From the NCBI RefSeq assembly GCF_001434535.1, contig NZ_AYYW01000057.1:124001-188000 (forward strand): 64,000 nucleotides of DNA, read 5' to 3'. The notes under the pieces were generated by a model, which was not told where the DNA came from, searched no databases, and saw nothing but the letters and a program-made list of their open reading frames with translations. Below are positions 1-14,094 of the stretch, piece after piece. Each line of letters begins with the position of its first letter. Position 1 is the stretch's first letter. A program made the translations under genes and the position numbers. This stretch comes from Ligilactobacillus animalis KCTC 3501 = DSM 20602. Its GTDB lineage: Bacteria > Bacillota > Bacilli > Lactobacillales > Lactobacillaceae.

Positions 1-633
1 AAATGGTTCACGTTACCAGCATTCGATGTAATGTTTATCAATTATGACTTTAAATGGTATCCTGCAGCGATCTTGGGGATGGCACCGATCGCTTTTGTGA
101 CGATGACTGAACATATGGGACATATCATGGTCTTGAATAAATTGACTAAGCGCAATTTCTTCAAAGATCCAGGTTTGAATCGAACGTTACTGGGTGATGG
201 TTTTTCAAGTATTATCGCTGGTTTTGCTGGTGGGCCGCCAACCACTTCTTATGGTGAAAATATTGGTGTTTTAGCCATGTCAAAGGTCCATTCGGTTTGG
301 GTAATCGGAGGTGCAGCCTTCTTTGCGATCGTCTTTAGTTTTTGTGGTAAGATCTCAGCCTTGATCCAATCGATCCCAAGTCCAGTTATCGGTGGGATCT
401 CATTTCTACTCTTTGGGATGATCGCCTCCAATGGTCTACAGATCTTAGTTGATAATAAAGTAAATTATGCATTGAAACGCAACTTAGTGATCACTTCAGT
501 CATCTTAGTCGTGGGTGTCGGCGGAACATACCTTCAATTAGGGAATTTCCAATTGACAAGTATTGCTTTAGCAACGATCTTTGGGATCGGTTTGAACTTG
601 ATCTTACCAAAATATGCTTTTAGTGAACGATAA
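1..633 (+). CDS. pyrP: Uracil permease, C-terminal part (gene starts before window)
   Basis: The reading frame is open from base 1, so this is the last 210 or so residues of a membrane permease of the NCS2 nucleobase:cation symporter family. Two substrate-site signatures of UraA-type uracil carriers are visible: EHMGH early in the fragment and TSYGENIGV about 35 residues on, each carrying a glutamate known in UraA to contact uracil. Several hydrophobic segments follow. Position just ahead of pyrB supports uracil over xanthine as substrate. The protein would bring external uracil into the cell. No pyrR is visible; it may lie upstream of the window. Confidence 0.9.
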   Translation, partial: KWFTLPAFDVMFINYDFKWYPAAILGMAPIAFVTMTEHMGHIMVLNKLTKRNFFKDPGLNRTLLGDGFSSIIAGFAGGPPTTSYGENIGVLAMSKVHSVWVIGGAAFFAIVFSFCGKISALIQSIPSPVIGGISFLLFGMIASNGLQILVDNKVNYALKRNLVITSVILVVGVGGTYLQLGNFQLTSIALATIFGIGLNLILPKYAFSER

Positions 634-654
634 AAATAATCAGTGGAAAGTAAA

Positions 655-719
655 ATGTGGAACTGATATTTGCCAGCAATCTAAGAAAGGAAAACTATAG
701 CACTTTCTAATAACCACAT
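655..719 (+). promoter_or_regulatory. Nested stem in the pyrP-pyrB gap
   Basis: ATGTGG (655-660) pairs with CCACAT (714-719), and inside it AGAAAG (684-689) pairs with CTTTCT (703-708). The place is where many Gram-positive pyr operons carry a PyrR-controlled attenuator, but I do not see the usual PyrR-binding consensus or a terminator U-run. It may be an RNA-level control element or chance. Confidence 0.25.
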
Positions 720-740
720 GATCTATAGCCAAAAAGAGCC

Positions 741-1673
741 ATGCAACATTTTGTAACAGTCGATAATTTAGATGAAAAACAAGTTTTAGCGTTGATCAAG
801 CGCGCGCAATATTTCAAACAAGGGGGGCGTCCAACGCGTGATCTAAGCGAGGTCTATTGTGTCAATATGTTCTTTGAAGATTCGACTCGGACGCATACGA
901 GTTTTGAAATGGCTGAACGTAAATTGGGGTTGAATGTTTTGCAATTCGACCCTAAGCAAAGCTCAGTCAACAAGGGGGAGACATTATATGATACGTTGTT
1001 GACGATGGATGCTTTAGGTGTTGATCTAGCTGTGATCAGGCATTCTCAAAATGAATATTATGCGCCATTGATCGCGCTAGCTCCTGACCAAACGCTAGAT
1101 ATCGGGATCATCAATGGCGGGGATGGAAGTGGTCAGCACCCTTCACAATGTCTATTGGATATGTTGACGATCTACGAGCAATTCGGAAAATTTGCGGGCT
1201 TAAAGGTGGCGATCGTGGGTGATCTGACGAACTCTCGGGTCGCCAAAAGCAATATGGAGTTATTGCACAAATTGGGAGCGACCGTATATTTCTCAGGCCC
1301 AAGTTATTGGTATGATGAAGCCTTTGAAGAATACGGTACTTATCGCCCATTAGATGAATTAGTCGCCCAAGTTGATGTCTTGATGCTTTTGAGAGTGCAA
1401 CACGAACGCCATGGTGCTACTGAAGAGCAAACTTTTTCAAAAGAGAGTTATCATCAAAAATACGGTTTAACGACTGACCGCTATGCTAAATTAAAAGCTG
1501 ATGCGATCGTCATGCATCCCGGACCGATCAACCGTGATGTTGAGTTTGACAGTAGCTTAGTTGAGGCGGAAAAATCAAGCTTTAAGGCACAGATGCAAAA
1601 TGGTGTGTTCATGCGGATGGCAATGTTAGAAAAAGTGATCGAGGGCCGCGAGCTAGGAGGAAAAACAAAATGA
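741..1673 (+). CDS. pyrB: Aspartate carbamoyltransferase catalytic subunit
   Basis: Joins carbamoyl phosphate and L-aspartate to make N-carbamoyl-aspartate, the committed step of UMP synthesis. The 310 residues are normal for the family. Carbamoyl-phosphate site STRT at residues 48-51 in [13 protein letters not shown] (a variant I recall from lactobacilli), VIRHS near 97, [10 protein letters not shown] near 128 and MHPGPINR near 257 are all present. The ribosome binding site ahead of ATG 741 is weak (AAAGAG), so translation may depend on upstream structure. The stop overlaps the pyrC start by four bases (ATGA), which suggests coupled translation. No regulatory PyrI gene is seen. Confidence 0.96.
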   Translation: MQHFVTVDNLDEKQVLALIKRAQYFKQGGRPTRDLSEVYCVNMFFEDSTRTHTSFEMAERKLGLNVLQFDPKQSSVNKGETLYDTLLTMDALGVDLAVIRHSQNEYYAPLIALAPDQTLDIGIINGGDGSGQHPSQCLLDMLTIYEQFGKFAGLKVAIVGDLTNSRVAKSNMELLHKLGATVYFSGPSYWYDEAFEEYGTYRPLDELVAQVDVLMLLRVQHERHGATEEQTFSKESYHQKYGLTTDRYAKLKADAIVMHPGPINRDVEFDSSLVEAEKSSFKAQMQNGVFMRMAMLEKVIEGRELGGKTK

Positions 1674-2947
1674 AGTTATTACTTAAAAATGGGACAGTTT
1701 ATCAAGCTGGTAAACTATTAAAAAATGATCTGTTGATCGAAAATGGTGTGATCACAGCCTTAGGTACTGACCTAAAAGCCGATGTCGATCAAGTGATCGA
1801 TGTGACCGATAAATTAGTTGCTCCTGGTTTAGTCGATGTTCATGTACACTACCGCGAACCAGGTTTTACTCACAAAGAAACGATCAAAACCGGGAGTTTA
1901 GCGGCAGCCCATGGTGGTTATACAACTGTCTGTGCGATGCCAAACCTAGATCCTGTCCCAGACACGCCAGCTAAAGTTACCGCTCAAGTTGCGTTGAATA
2001 AGGCTGATGGGGTCGTTAAGATCAAGCAATATGGTGCGATCACAGCGGGCTTAAAAAGTGATGAGCTACTCGATTATGCGGGGATGAAGGCAGCCGGTGC
2101 CTTTGCTTTTAGCAATGATGGTTGTGGAGTCCAAACAGCTGGCACGATGTATCAAGCCATGTTAGCAGCTAAAAAACTCAATGTCGCTTTGGTAGCTCAT
2201 GTCGAAGATAATTCATTGTTGTTCGGTGGAGTGATGAATGCGGGCAAGAAGGCTAACAAATTAGGTCTACCAGGTATTTTGGGGATCAGTGAGTCTTCTC
2301 AGATCGCACGTGATCTCTTATTAGCCAAGGAAACTGGGGTCCATTACCATGTCTGCCATGTATCGACCAAAGAAAGTGTTGAATTGATTCGCATCGCTAA
2401 AAAGCATGGGATCAATGTGACCTGTGAGGTCTCGCCACATCATCTATTGTTGAGTGAAGATGATATCGTCAAAAATGATGGCTTTTATAAAATGAACCCA
2501 CCGTTGCGGGCTAATACAGATCAACAGGCTTTGATCGCAGGCGTCTTGGATGGCACGATCGATATGATTGCGACTGATCATGCCCCTCACAGTATCGACG
2601 AAAAAACTGGCGATATGCGGACCGCTGCTTTTGGGATCACTGGGAGTGAGACAGCTTTTTCCTTACTGTATACCCAACTGGTAAAGCAACAGCAAGTTTT
2701 GACTTTGGAGCAGCTGTTAGATCTCATGTCTAAAAATCCGGCTGAAGCATTCAAGTTTGATGCCGGAAGTATTTTTGCCGGAGCGAAAGCAGATCTTGCT
2801 GTTATTGACCTGCAACATGAAACCACGATCACGGAAGCTGATTATTTCTCGATGGGGAAAAATACTCCATTTACGGGTGAAAGAGTTTTTGGACAAACTT
2901 ACTTGACGATGGTCGATGGTAATGTAGTTTATCAAAAGGAGGATTAG
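1670..2947 (+). CDS. pyrC: Dihydroorotase
   Basis: Cyclises carbamoyl-aspartate to dihydroorotate. It is a 425-residue type I (long) amidohydrolase. The metal-binding HVHYREPG lies at about 58-65, and the last metal ligand is in the IATDHAPH motif near residue 300. The start overlaps the pyrB stop, and a good AAAGGAGG at its 3' end serves carA, whose ATG follows the stop after one base. It is part of the uninterrupted pyr operon. Confidence 0.96.
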   Translation: MKLLLKNGTVYQAGKLLKNDLLIENGVITALGTDLKADVDQVIDVTDKLVAPGLVDVHVHYREPGFTHKETIKTGSLAAAHGGYTTVCAMPNLDPVPDTPAKVTAQVALNKADGVVKIKQYGAITAGLKSDELLDYAGMKAAGAFAFSNDGCGVQTAGTMYQAMLAAKKLNVALVAHVEDNSLLFGGVMNAGKKANKLGLPGILGISESSQIARDLLLAKETGVHYHVCHVSTKESVELIRIAKKHGINVTCEVSPHHLLLSEDDIVKNDGFYKMNPPLRANTDQQALIAGVLDGTIDMIATDHAPHSIDEKTGDMRTAAFGITGSETAFSLLYTQLVKQQQVLTLEQLLDLMSKNPAEAFKFDAGSIFAGAKADLAVIDLQHETTITEADYFSMGKNTPFTGERVFGQTYLTMVDGNVVYQKED

Positions 2948-2948
2948 C

Positions 2949-4026
2949 ATGGAGCGCTATTTAGTTTTAGAAGATGGGACAGTATTTGCCGGAAAAGCTT
3001 TTGGTTTTGAAGGGCAAACGACCGGAGAAGTTGTTTTTACAACGGGGATGACAGGTTACCAAGAAGCTGTGACCGATCAATCATTTGCCAACCAGATCTT
3101 AGTTTTCACCAATCCGTTAATCGGAAATTACGGGGTCAACCTGGATGATTACGAATCGCTCATGCCAAATTGTTGTGGGGTCGTTTGTCGTGAGGTGGCG
3201 CGCGTTTCTGACAGTTGGCGCAAGCAAGGGACCTTTGATGATTTCTTAAAGCAAATGCAGATCCCAGGTATCTGTCATATCGATACCCGGGCATTGACTA
3301 AGAAATTACGTGAACATGGAACGATGAAGGGATGTTTAGTCGATTCAGTCCACGATATGGCTCATACACTGGATCAGTTGCGGGCAACTGTGCTAAATGA
3401 TCGGGTCGTGGAACAAGTTTCAACGACTAAACCTTATCCAAATCCAGGTGAAAAGCGCAATGTTGTTCTAGTTGATTATGGACTCAAGCACAGTATCTTA
3501 CGCGAACTTTCTAAACGTGATTGCAATACGATCGTTCTACCATCAAGTGCAACGGCTCAAGATATCTTGAATTTAAAACCCGATGGCGTCATGTTATCTA
3601 ACGGACCTGGGGATCCTAAAGACGTCTTACATGCGGTCGAAATGGTCAAAGAAGTCCAAAAACATCTGCCGCTCTTTGGGATCTGTTTGGGTCACCAGAT
3701 CTTTGCTTTAGCTAACGGAGCTGATACGTACAAGATGAAATTTGGACACCGCGGTTTCAATCACCCGGTTCGTGAGATCGCAACGGGAAGGATCAATTTT
3801 ACTTCACAAAACCATGGTTACGCAGTCGATCCTGCAACCGTCGATAAAGATGAATTGATCATTACCCACCGTGAGATTAACGATGGCACGGTCGAAGGGT
3901 TACGCCATAAGCGCTATAAAGCTTTTAGCGTGCAATTCCATCCCGATGCTGCACCAGGACCACATGATGCAGTCGATCTTTTTGATGACTTTATGCATAT
4001 GATCGATCAACGAAAGGAAGAAGAAA

Positions 4027-4034
<8 letters not shown>
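2949..4034 (+). CDS. carA: Carbamoyl-phosphate synthase small (glutaminase) subunit
   Basis: Hydrolyses glutamine and passes ammonia to CarB. It has 361 residues: an N-terminal CarA domain (about 1-155) and a class I glutamine amidotransferase domain from about 171. The nucleophile is Cys246 in GICLGHQ and the catalytic His is His331. The third triad residue, usually Glu in HPEA, is Asp333 here ([10 protein letters not shown]). The gene belongs to the pyr operon and its stop overlaps carB by eight bases. Pyrimidine-specific supply is inferred from the operon; an arginine-linked second copy elsewhere cannot be excluded. Confidence 0.95.
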
Positions 4035-8861
<4,827 letters not shown>

Positions 8862-8876
8862 GAAAGGATAAAGTAA

Positions 8877-9503
8877 ATGAAAGAAATCGCAAAAGACTTA
8901 CTCGAAATTCAAGCTGTAAAATTATCCCCCAATGAACCTTTTACTTGGGCAAGTGGGATCAAAAGTCCGATCTATTGTGATAACCGTTTGACGATCAGCT
9001 ATCCTAAGATCAGAACAGCGATCGCTAAAGGAATTGCAGAATTGATCAGAGAAAATTATCCAGAAGTTGAGGTGATCGCAGGAACAGCTACGGCGGGGAT
9101 CCCGCATGCTGCTTGGATCGCCGCTGAGTTAGACTTACCATTAGTCTATGTCCGTTCTAAGCCAAAAGATCACGGACGTAGCAAACAGATCGAAGGTGTT
9201 TTGCAACCTGGGGCTAAAACCGTCGTGATCGATGATCTCTTATCGACGGGGGGCAGTGTCTTGAAAGCTGTTCAAGCTGCGCAACATGAAGGAGCCGATG
9301 TTTTAGGCGTTGGAGCGATCTTTAGCTATCAATTACAAGCGATCGTTGATAATTTCAAACAAGCAGAGCTGAGTTATTTTACCCTGACTAATTACTCAGA
9401 ATTATTGGAAGCAGCTGTTGAAGCTAACTATATTTCAACTGCAGAACGTGCAGTCTTAGAAAAATGGCGCCATGATCCTGAAAACTGGTCAGCTAAAGAC
9501 TAA
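8877..9503 (+). CDS. pyrE: Orotate phosphoribosyltransferase
   Basis: Adds orotate to PRPP, giving OMP for PyrF. It has 208 residues with the PRPP-binding motif VVIDDLLSTGGS at about 116-127 and the mobile loop RSKPKDHGRSK near 93-103. It is the last gene of the operon and is followed at once by a strong terminator, so the operon most likely ends here. Confidence 0.96.
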   Translation: MKEIAKDLLEIQAVKLSPNEPFTWASGIKSPIYCDNRLTISYPKIRTAIAKGIAELIRENYPEVEVIAGTATAGIPHAAWIAAELDLPLVYVRSKPKDHGRSKQIEGVLQPGAKTVVIDDLLSTGGSVLKAVQAAQHEGADVLGVGAIFSYQLQAIVDNFKQAELSYFTLTNYSELLEAAVEANYISTAERAVLEKWRHDPENWSAKD

Positions 9504-9508
9504 ATGAT

Positions 9509-9550
9509 AAAATGACCATCCAGATACGTTGGATGGTCATTTTAGATTTT
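9509..9550 (+). terminator. pyr operon terminator
   Basis: A 14-bp perfect stem (9509-9522 with 9530-9543) with a seven-base loop, six bases after the pyrE stop, ends in a T-rich tract. Confidence 0.9.
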
Positions 9551-9575
9551 TAACTCAGATATGAAAAGCTTTTGT

Positions 9576-9604
9576 TATACAAAATTTAGGAATATTGGTA
9601 TAAT
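9576..9604 (+). promoter_or_regulatory. Promoter for the LCP gene
   Basis: A perfect TATAAT -10 (9599-9604) stands 17 bases from TATACA (9576-9581), a 4/6 match to the -35. An AAGGCGGTG ribosome binding site follows at 9637-9645. Confidence 0.6.
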
Positions 9605-9652
9605 ATACAAGGTTTATTTTTATTAATATAAATACTAAGGCGGTGATTGTTG

Positions 9653-10591
9653 ATGCCTGATGAACAACACAAATATAAACATCATAAGAAGAAAAAACGT
9701 TGGTGGAAGTGGGTCTTGATCGCATTGGGGCTCTTTTTACTAGTCGATGCAGTTATCGTAGGCAAACTCTATTTCGATGCCAAAAAAGCTGTCGATGTTA
9801 CATATAAAGCTGTCAAACATGATGATAAGCGCACCGGCAGTGTCGATTTAGATAACGGACAGCCGTTTTCCGTCCTCTTATTAGGCAGTGATACTGGTGA
9901 GTATGGTCGGACTGAACAAGGACGTTCGGATACTATCATGGTAGCCGCTGTTACCCCTAAAAAGACTGAATTATTGAGTATTCCACGGGATACTTTAGTT
10001 ACGATCGCTGGCCATCCAGGTAATAATAAGATCAATGCAGCTTATTCATATGATGGTGTTTCCGGGGCTTTGAATACGTTGCAAAGCTATTTAGATATTC
10101 CGATCGACCATTATATCGAGATCAATATGAAAGGGCTTGAACAGTTGTCAGAAGCGATCGGCCCGGTCAAAGTCGATAATGACTTAGAATTTACTAATTT
10201 GGATGTTCATTTTCCTAAGGGAGAAGTCACGATCGATTCCGATAATATCTTAGCTTATACTCGGATGCGTTATGAGGATCCACGGGGCGATTACGGACGT
10301 CAATTGCGTCAACGTCAAGTGTTGACGGCTTTAGTGGAAAAAGCAGCTTCGATCGATAGTCTAGCTAAATACCATAGCATTTTGAATGCTATTTCGGCTA
10401 ACATGAAAACTGACTTAACATTTGATGATATTAAAGATATCGTAACTAATTATAGTGGGGCTAAAAATATCGATCAGATCCAGCTCAAGGGTAATGGACA
10501 AATGATCGATGGCGTCTCATATGAAGTCGTACCAAAGGAAAATTTGGATAAAGTTCAAACTCAATTAAAGCAAACGTTAAAACTTAAATGA
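9653..10591 (+). CDS. LytR-CpsA-Psr (LCP) family cell-wall glycopolymer ligase
   Basis: Membrane-anchored LCP proteins attach teichoic acids or other glycopolymers to peptidoglycan from lipid-linked precursors. The sequence shows a basic cytoplasmic tail (KHHKKKKRWW), one membrane segment at about 19-38, then an extracellular LCP domain with LLGSDTGEYGRTEQGRSDT, LSIPRDTLV and the arginine-rich end QLRQRQ that bind the polyprenyl pyrophosphate. Two in-frame TTG codons precede it, but ATG 9653 has the right spacing from AAGGCGGTG, giving 312 residues. It stands alone between its own promoter and terminator. Which polymer it handles cannot be told. Confidence 0.9.
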   Translation: MPDEQHKYKHHKKKKRWWKWVLIALGLFLLVDAVIVGKLYFDAKKAVDVTYKAVKHDDKRTGSVDLDNGQPFSVLLLGSDTGEYGRTEQGRSDTIMVAAVTPKKTELLSIPRDTLVTIAGHPGNNKINAAYSYDGVSGALNTLQSYLDIPIDHYIEINMKGLEQLSEAIGPVKVDNDLEFTNLDVHFPKGEVTIDSDNILAYTRMRYEDPRGDYGRQLRQRQVLTALVEKAASIDSLAKYHSILNAISANMKTDLTFDDIKDIVTNYSGAKNIDQIQLKGNGQMIDGVSYEVVPKENLDKVQTQLKQTLKLK

Positions 10592-10599
10592 TTAAAATT

Positions 10600-10635
10600 A
10601 AAGTTGAGAATTAATAAATTCTCAACTTTTTTTCA
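10600..10635 (+). terminator. Terminator of the LCP gene
   Basis: A 13-bp stem (10600-10612 with 10617-10629), loop AATA, followed by a T-run. Confidence 0.9.
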
Positions 10636-10645
10636 TATACTTCCG

Positions 10646-10674
10646 TTGAAACTTAGAGTAAGTGATACTATACT
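10646..10674 (+). promoter_or_regulatory. Strong promoter with no protein gene behind it
   Basis: TTGAAA (10646-10651), 17 bases, TATACT (10669-10674). The next start codon with a ribosome binding site is about 340 bases on, beyond a terminator, so the promoter appears to drive a short non-coding transcript. Confidence 0.65.
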
Positions 10675-10680
10675 GATACT

Positions 10681-10830
10681 GTGGTACAAATCATAGCAAG
10701 ATAATTTTTTGTTTATTGTTTTGTGCTTGCGTATTTTAAAATGGTAGATCATGTGGAAGTTATCTACTAGTAGAACGGTAATTTATGGGTGGAAGCATAG
10801 ATTATCGTTTTTTATTTTATTTTGTGTACT
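10681..10830 (+). ncRNA. Candidate small RNA of about 145 nt
   Basis: The stretch lies between the sigma-A-type promoter at 10646-10674 and an intrinsic terminator. Three hairpins can be drawn: GCAAG (10696-10700) with CTTGC (10726-10730); GTAGAT (10744-10749) with ATCTAC (10762-10767); and the 13-bp terminator stem. The second hairpin and the terminator both show GTGGAAG in the loop (10753-10759 and 10789-10795). The only ORF is nine codons from ATG 10741 with no ribosome binding site. I do not recognise an Rfam family. It could also be a leader RNA that ends before the LysR gene. Confidence 0.5.
10775..10826 (+). terminator. Orphan intrinsic terminator (3' end of candidate small RNA)
   Basis: A 13-bp stem with two G-U pairs (10775-10787 with 10796-10808), loop GGTGGAAG, then a long T-rich tract. 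It is about 180 bases past the LCP gene's own terminator. Confidence 0.75.
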
Positions 10831-10916
10831 ATATTCATTAATTTATCCAAATTTCTAGTAGTTATAGAATTTTTCACTTATAATAGAATTATTACCCTTA
10901 GAGAGTTCAAAAAGTT

Positions 10917-10945
10917 TTAACATTACTATCATAATATAGTATAAT
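10917..10945 (+). promoter_or_regulatory. Promoter of the LysR-type gene
   Basis: TTAACA (10917-10922), 17-base spacer, TATAAT (10940-10945), 72 bases ahead of the start codon. Apart from the small RNA unit and this promoter, I see nothing in the AT-rich gap 10636-11017. Confidence 0.7.
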
Positions 10946-11017
10946 TATTTATATAAGGATAAGATATTTGGCATTTGAATTAATGAAGGATAATGCTACG
11001 GGAAAGGATATACTTAT

Positions 11018-11968
11018 ATGAAGACACAACAAGAAAACATCTTTTCATCAAAGACGTTGACCTATTTCTTGCAATTAGCTGAAACGATGAGCTATACCCA
11101 AGCAGCTCAGATCTTGGGGATCACCCAACCAGCTTTGACTCAACAGATAAAGAAATTAGAGCGAACGGTCGGAGCACCACTGTTTTATTCAGTTGGTAAA
11201 AAGTTGCACCTTTCTGATGCGGGCTACACCATGCTAGATGCAACTCACCAGATCTATGAAACATTAAATAAAGCAGCCGATGAGATCCAACAGTCGACAA
11301 GTGCGACTCAAGGGACGATCAACATTGGGATCTTAGCTTCGATCGAGGATCAAGTCTTCATAGATTTTGCAATCGAATATTACGAAAAAAATAATGGCAT
11401 CAAACTCTCCACACATATGTTGACGCGTAAGGAGATTTGGGAGCGCTTAGAAAACAATACGATCGATCTAGCGGTAATGTATCTTCCAGATGAAAGTATC
11501 AAGAACTGGAAACCATACGAAACTAAAAAGATCATCACTGAAGACTTGATCTTCTTGCACAATAATGAACGCTTAGAAAAACGGAAACGGGTGCGGTTCA
11601 AGGATACGTTGAACAATAAATGGGTGACATATCCACCACAATATTACTTAAATGATACGATCAGAGAAGCTTACAAGAATGCGATGGTCGATCATCCAAA
11701 TAGCGTAGCGCATTTTGCTACACCTGAGCAACTTTTTGAGTTTGCTAAACGAACTGGTAGTTACACTGCACTACCAATGTCATTTGTGACGGCTAAAAAC
11801 CATGGTGAGATGGGGATGGCATTGTTTGAACCAGAGATCAAGTTCGACTTGGCCTTCGTCTTTAGACGGGGTAAGGATCAGATCCCGCGCATCAATAGTT
11901 TTTTGAAAACTTTTGACGGCTATCTAGCTAAAAAAGATTACGTTTCACGTCTCAAAGAAAGCTTATAA
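11018..11968 (+). CDS. LysR-family transcriptional regulator
   Basis: It has 316 residues with the typical N-terminal winged helix-turn-helix (SYTQAAQILGITQPALTQQI, then LERTVGAPLF) and a C-terminal periplasmic-binding-like effector domain from about residue 95. The ribosome binding site GGGAAAGGA precedes the ATG. It is monocistronic and flanked by a candidate small RNA upstream and ppaC downstream, neither an obvious target. LysR proteins often control a divergent neighbour, but none is present, so effector and target are unknown. Confidence 0.9.
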   Translation: MKTQQENIFSSKTLTYFLQLAETMSYTQAAQILGITQPALTQQIKKLERTVGAPLFYSVGKKLHLSDAGYTMLDATHQIYETLNKAADEIQQSTSATQGTINIGILASIEDQVFIDFAIEYYEKNNGIKLSTHMLTRKEIWERLENNTIDLAVMYLPDESIKNWKPYETKKIITEDLIFLHNNERLEKRKRVRFKDTLNNKWVTYPPQYYLNDTIREAYKNAMVDHPNSVAHFATPEQLFEFAKRTGSYTALPMSFVTAKNHGEMGMALFEPEIKFDLAFVFRRGKDQIPRINSFLKTFDGYLAKKDYVSRLKESL

Positions 11969-11975
11969 GTTACGG

Positions 11976-12016
11976 GCTCGCCACGATGCAACTGAGCATC
12001 GGGGTGAGCTTTTTTA
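11976..12016 (+). terminator. Terminator of the LysR gene
   Basis: Stem 11976-11989 with 11996-12009 (GCTCGCC... with ...GGTGAGC, including one G-U), then TTTTTT. Confidence 0.9.
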
Positions 12017-12042
12017 TTGTTATTTAAGTTTGGCTAGTTGTG

Positions 12043-12051
12043 TGGTAGAAT
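12043..12051 (+). promoter_or_regulatory. Extended -10 promoter of ppaC
   Basis: TGG followed directly by TAGAAT (12046-12051) fits an extended -10 element; no good -35 is seen. The ppaC start is 40 bases on. Confidence 0.45.
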
Positions 12052-12090
12052 TATTAAAGTTAGGAATACTTTAGATGGGAGATATTTTTG

Positions 12091-13017
12091 ATGAAAGAAT
12101 TAGTTTTCGGACATAAAAATCCAGATACAGATGCGATCGTAGCTGCTAAGGCTTACGCATTTTTACAAAACGCTTTAGGTAACGAAGTCGAAGCTGTTGC
12201 CTTGGGTACACCAAATGAAGAAACAAAATTTGTGTTAGAACATTTTGAAGAACCAGCTCCACGTGTGATCGAAAAGGCAGCACCAGAAGTTGAAGCTGTA
12301 ATGTTGGTCGATCACAACGAAGAACAACAAAGTGTTGCTGATATCGCTGATGTGACAGTTACACACGTAGTTGATCACCACCGGATCGCTAACTTTGCAA
12401 CAGCTGCACCTTTGTATTATCATGCTGAACCAGTTGGTTGTACAAGTACGATCATTTACGGCGAATTCGTGCAAAATAACGTTGAGATCCCAGCTAAATT
12501 GGCTGGTTTGATGCTATCGGCTATTATCTCTGATACTTTACTATTCAAATCACCAACAACTACGGCTAAAGATGAAGCTGCTGCAAAAGCTTTAGCTAAG
12601 ATCGCTAATGTAGATCTTGAAGCATACGGTCTTGAAATGCTTAAAGCTGGTACCAACTTGGCAAGTAAGACCGAAGAAGAATTGATCACAGCCGATGCAA
12701 AATCATTTGACATGGGTGGTAAGACTGTTCGTGTCGATCAAGTAAACACTGTTGATCTTGACGAAGTTTTCGCACGTGAAGCTGCTTTACGTGAAGCTAT
12801 CGAAAAACAATCAGCTGCTGAAGGTTATGACTTGTTCTTGTTGATGGTAACTAATATCTTGGATTCCAACACCCGTCTTTTAGTTGTGGGTGAACCTAAG
12901 GAAATGGTCGAAAAGGCCTTTGAAAAAGAATTGGTAGCTGACAAAGTTGATCTACCAGGCGTTGTTTCCCGTAAGAAACAGATCGTGCCACAATTAGAAG
13001 CGGCTTTTAACGCTTAA
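12091..13017 (+). CDS. ppaC: Manganese-dependent inorganic pyrophosphatase
   Basis: A family II (DHH) pyrophosphatase that splits pyrophosphate in the cytoplasm, pulling biosynthetic reactions forward. Motifs: FGHKNPDTD near the start, VDHN, DHHR near residue 94 and the substrate-binding SRKKQ near the C-terminus (DHHA2 domain). ATG 12091 is preferred over the in-frame TTG 12088 because of its spacing from GGGAGA, giving 308 residues. Codon use looks optimised (many GCT, GTT, GAA), which fits a highly expressed enzyme. Confidence 0.96.
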   Translation: MKELVFGHKNPDTDAIVAAKAYAFLQNALGNEVEAVALGTPNEETKFVLEHFEEPAPRVIEKAAPEVEAVMLVDHNEEQQSVADIADVTVTHVVDHHRIANFATAAPLYYHAEPVGCTSTIIYGEFVQNNVEIPAKLAGLMLSAIISDTLLFKSPTTTAKDEAAAKALAKIANVDLEAYGLEMLKAGTNLASKTEEELITADAKSFDMGGKTVRVDQVNTVDLDEVFAREAALREAIEKQSAAEGYDLFLLMVTNILDSNTRLLVVGEPKEMVEKAFEKELVADKVDLPGVVSRKKQIVPQLEAAFNA

Positions 13018-13035
13018 AAGTTGTTTTAGTTAAGT

Positions 13036-13080
13036 AAAAGTGCATGCGTTCAATTTAAGGACGTATGCACTTTTTATTTT
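13036..13080 (+). terminator. Terminator of ppaC
   Basis: A 14-bp stem (13036-13049 with 13061-13074) containing one G-U pair, then a T-rich tail. Confidence 0.9.
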
Positions 13081-13212
13081 TCAACAGGGGGTAAATAAGC
13101 TATTTTTTAAGGGAATTTACCTATTTTAAATAAGGACATCATTATAAATACTTTTAATTACCGATAACTAAAGGTATAATAATTATAGATAATTAGTTAA
13201 GAGGTGCGCTTG

Positions 13213-13971
13213 ATGAGTCAAGAAAAGAGAATTGAATTGATCAAACAATTATTAGAAGAAAGGCAGGAATTATCGACTAAAGATATCATGCAGGAATTTG
13301 GGATCTCGCAAGATACTGCGCGACGTGATATCGTGTTATTAGCAAAACGTGGTGAAGTTAGACGCACACATGGCGGGATCTTACCGTTAGATTTTGGACG
13401 TAGTGTGCCGAACTTTCAAAGCCGTTTAGCGCGTTTTACTAAACAAAAAACGCAGATCGCCTTAGCAGCTGCGACCCATTTTAAACCGCATCATGTTTAT
13501 TTTGTCGATTCGTCAACGATCTTATTGAAGACTTGTCAAAATATTAATATGCCCCTAACGATCGTGACCCATTCTTTGGACAATTGCATGGCTTTAGCCG
13601 AGCATAATAAAGTACGGGTCAAGGTCTTGAGTGGGACTTTGAATCATGAGAATCGTTATTTCTATTCCAATTTAGCGATCGAAGAGTTACAAAGTGTTGT
13701 ATTCGATACAGCTTTTATCGCTGCATCTGGGATCGATGAAAATGGGGCTTACCTACTTGATCAAGATGATGCTCAGATCGTTGGAATGGCGGTCAAACGG
13801 GCGCGTAAGGTCATTTTGGTAGCTGAACATCAAAAGTTTATCAATAAATCCTACTATCGTATTTGTCCGTTGGATAAGATCTCATTATTTATCACTGACC
13901 AAGCACCAACACCCGAACAACGTGCGATGTTTGCTCCTGAGACTAAAATAATCGTGACCCAAGAAGACTAG
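13213..13971 (+). CDS. DeoR-family transcriptional regulator
   Basis: It has 252 residues. The N-terminal DeoR helix-turn-helix (ELSTKDIMQEFGISQDTARRD, then RTHGGILP) is followed by the DeoR C-terminal sugar-phosphate-sensing domain with YFVDSSTI, FIAASGID and ILVAEHQKF. ATG 13213 fits the AAGAGGTG ribosome binding site better than the upstream in-frame GTG 13204. A TATAAT lies at 13175-13180. DeoR proteins usually repress sugar or nucleoside catabolic operons, but no such genes are adjacent, so the target is unknown. Confidence 0.9.
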   Translation: MSQEKRIELIKQLLEERQELSTKDIMQEFGISQDTARRDIVLLAKRGEVRRTHGGILPLDFGRSVPNFQSRLARFTKQKTQIALAAATHFKPHHVYFVDSSTILLKTCQNINMPLTIVTHSLDNCMALAEHNKVRVKVLSGTLNHENRYFYSNLAIEELQSVVFDTAFIAASGIDENGAYLLDQDDAQIVGMAVKRARKVILVAEHQKFINKSYYRICPLDKISLFITDQAPTPEQRAMFAPETKIIVTQED

Positions 13972-14004
13972 CTAAAAGAAGCCTGCTAGCTTCTTTTTTT
14001 AGCG
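13971..14004 (+). terminator. Terminator of the DeoR-family gene
   Basis: AAAGAAGC (13975-13982) pairs with GCTTCTTT (13989-13996), followed by TTTT; outer bases AGCTA and TAGC extend it. Confidence 0.85.
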
Positions 14005-14032
14005 ATATAGTAAACTTTTTATTTATATAAAG

Positions 14033-14062
14033 TTGACAAAAGGGGTATGGAACTCGTATGCT
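14033..14062 (+). promoter_or_regulatory. Promoter of bioY
   Basis: TTGACA (14033-14038), 18-base spacer, TATGCT (14057-14062). No BirA-type operator is obvious around it. Confidence 0.65.
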
Positions 14063-14094
14063 TATGATATTGGAAGTAGAGAGGATGACTGAAT

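Noticed and set aside
634-740. PyrR-binding attenuator between pyrP and pyrB
   Set aside because: The conserved PyrR anti-antiterminator sequence and a terminator U-run were not found; only a nested stem remains.
10741-10770. Nine-codon leader ORF inside the candidate small RNA
   Set aside because: No ribosome binding site precedes it and it ends inside the hairpin; it is most likely chance.
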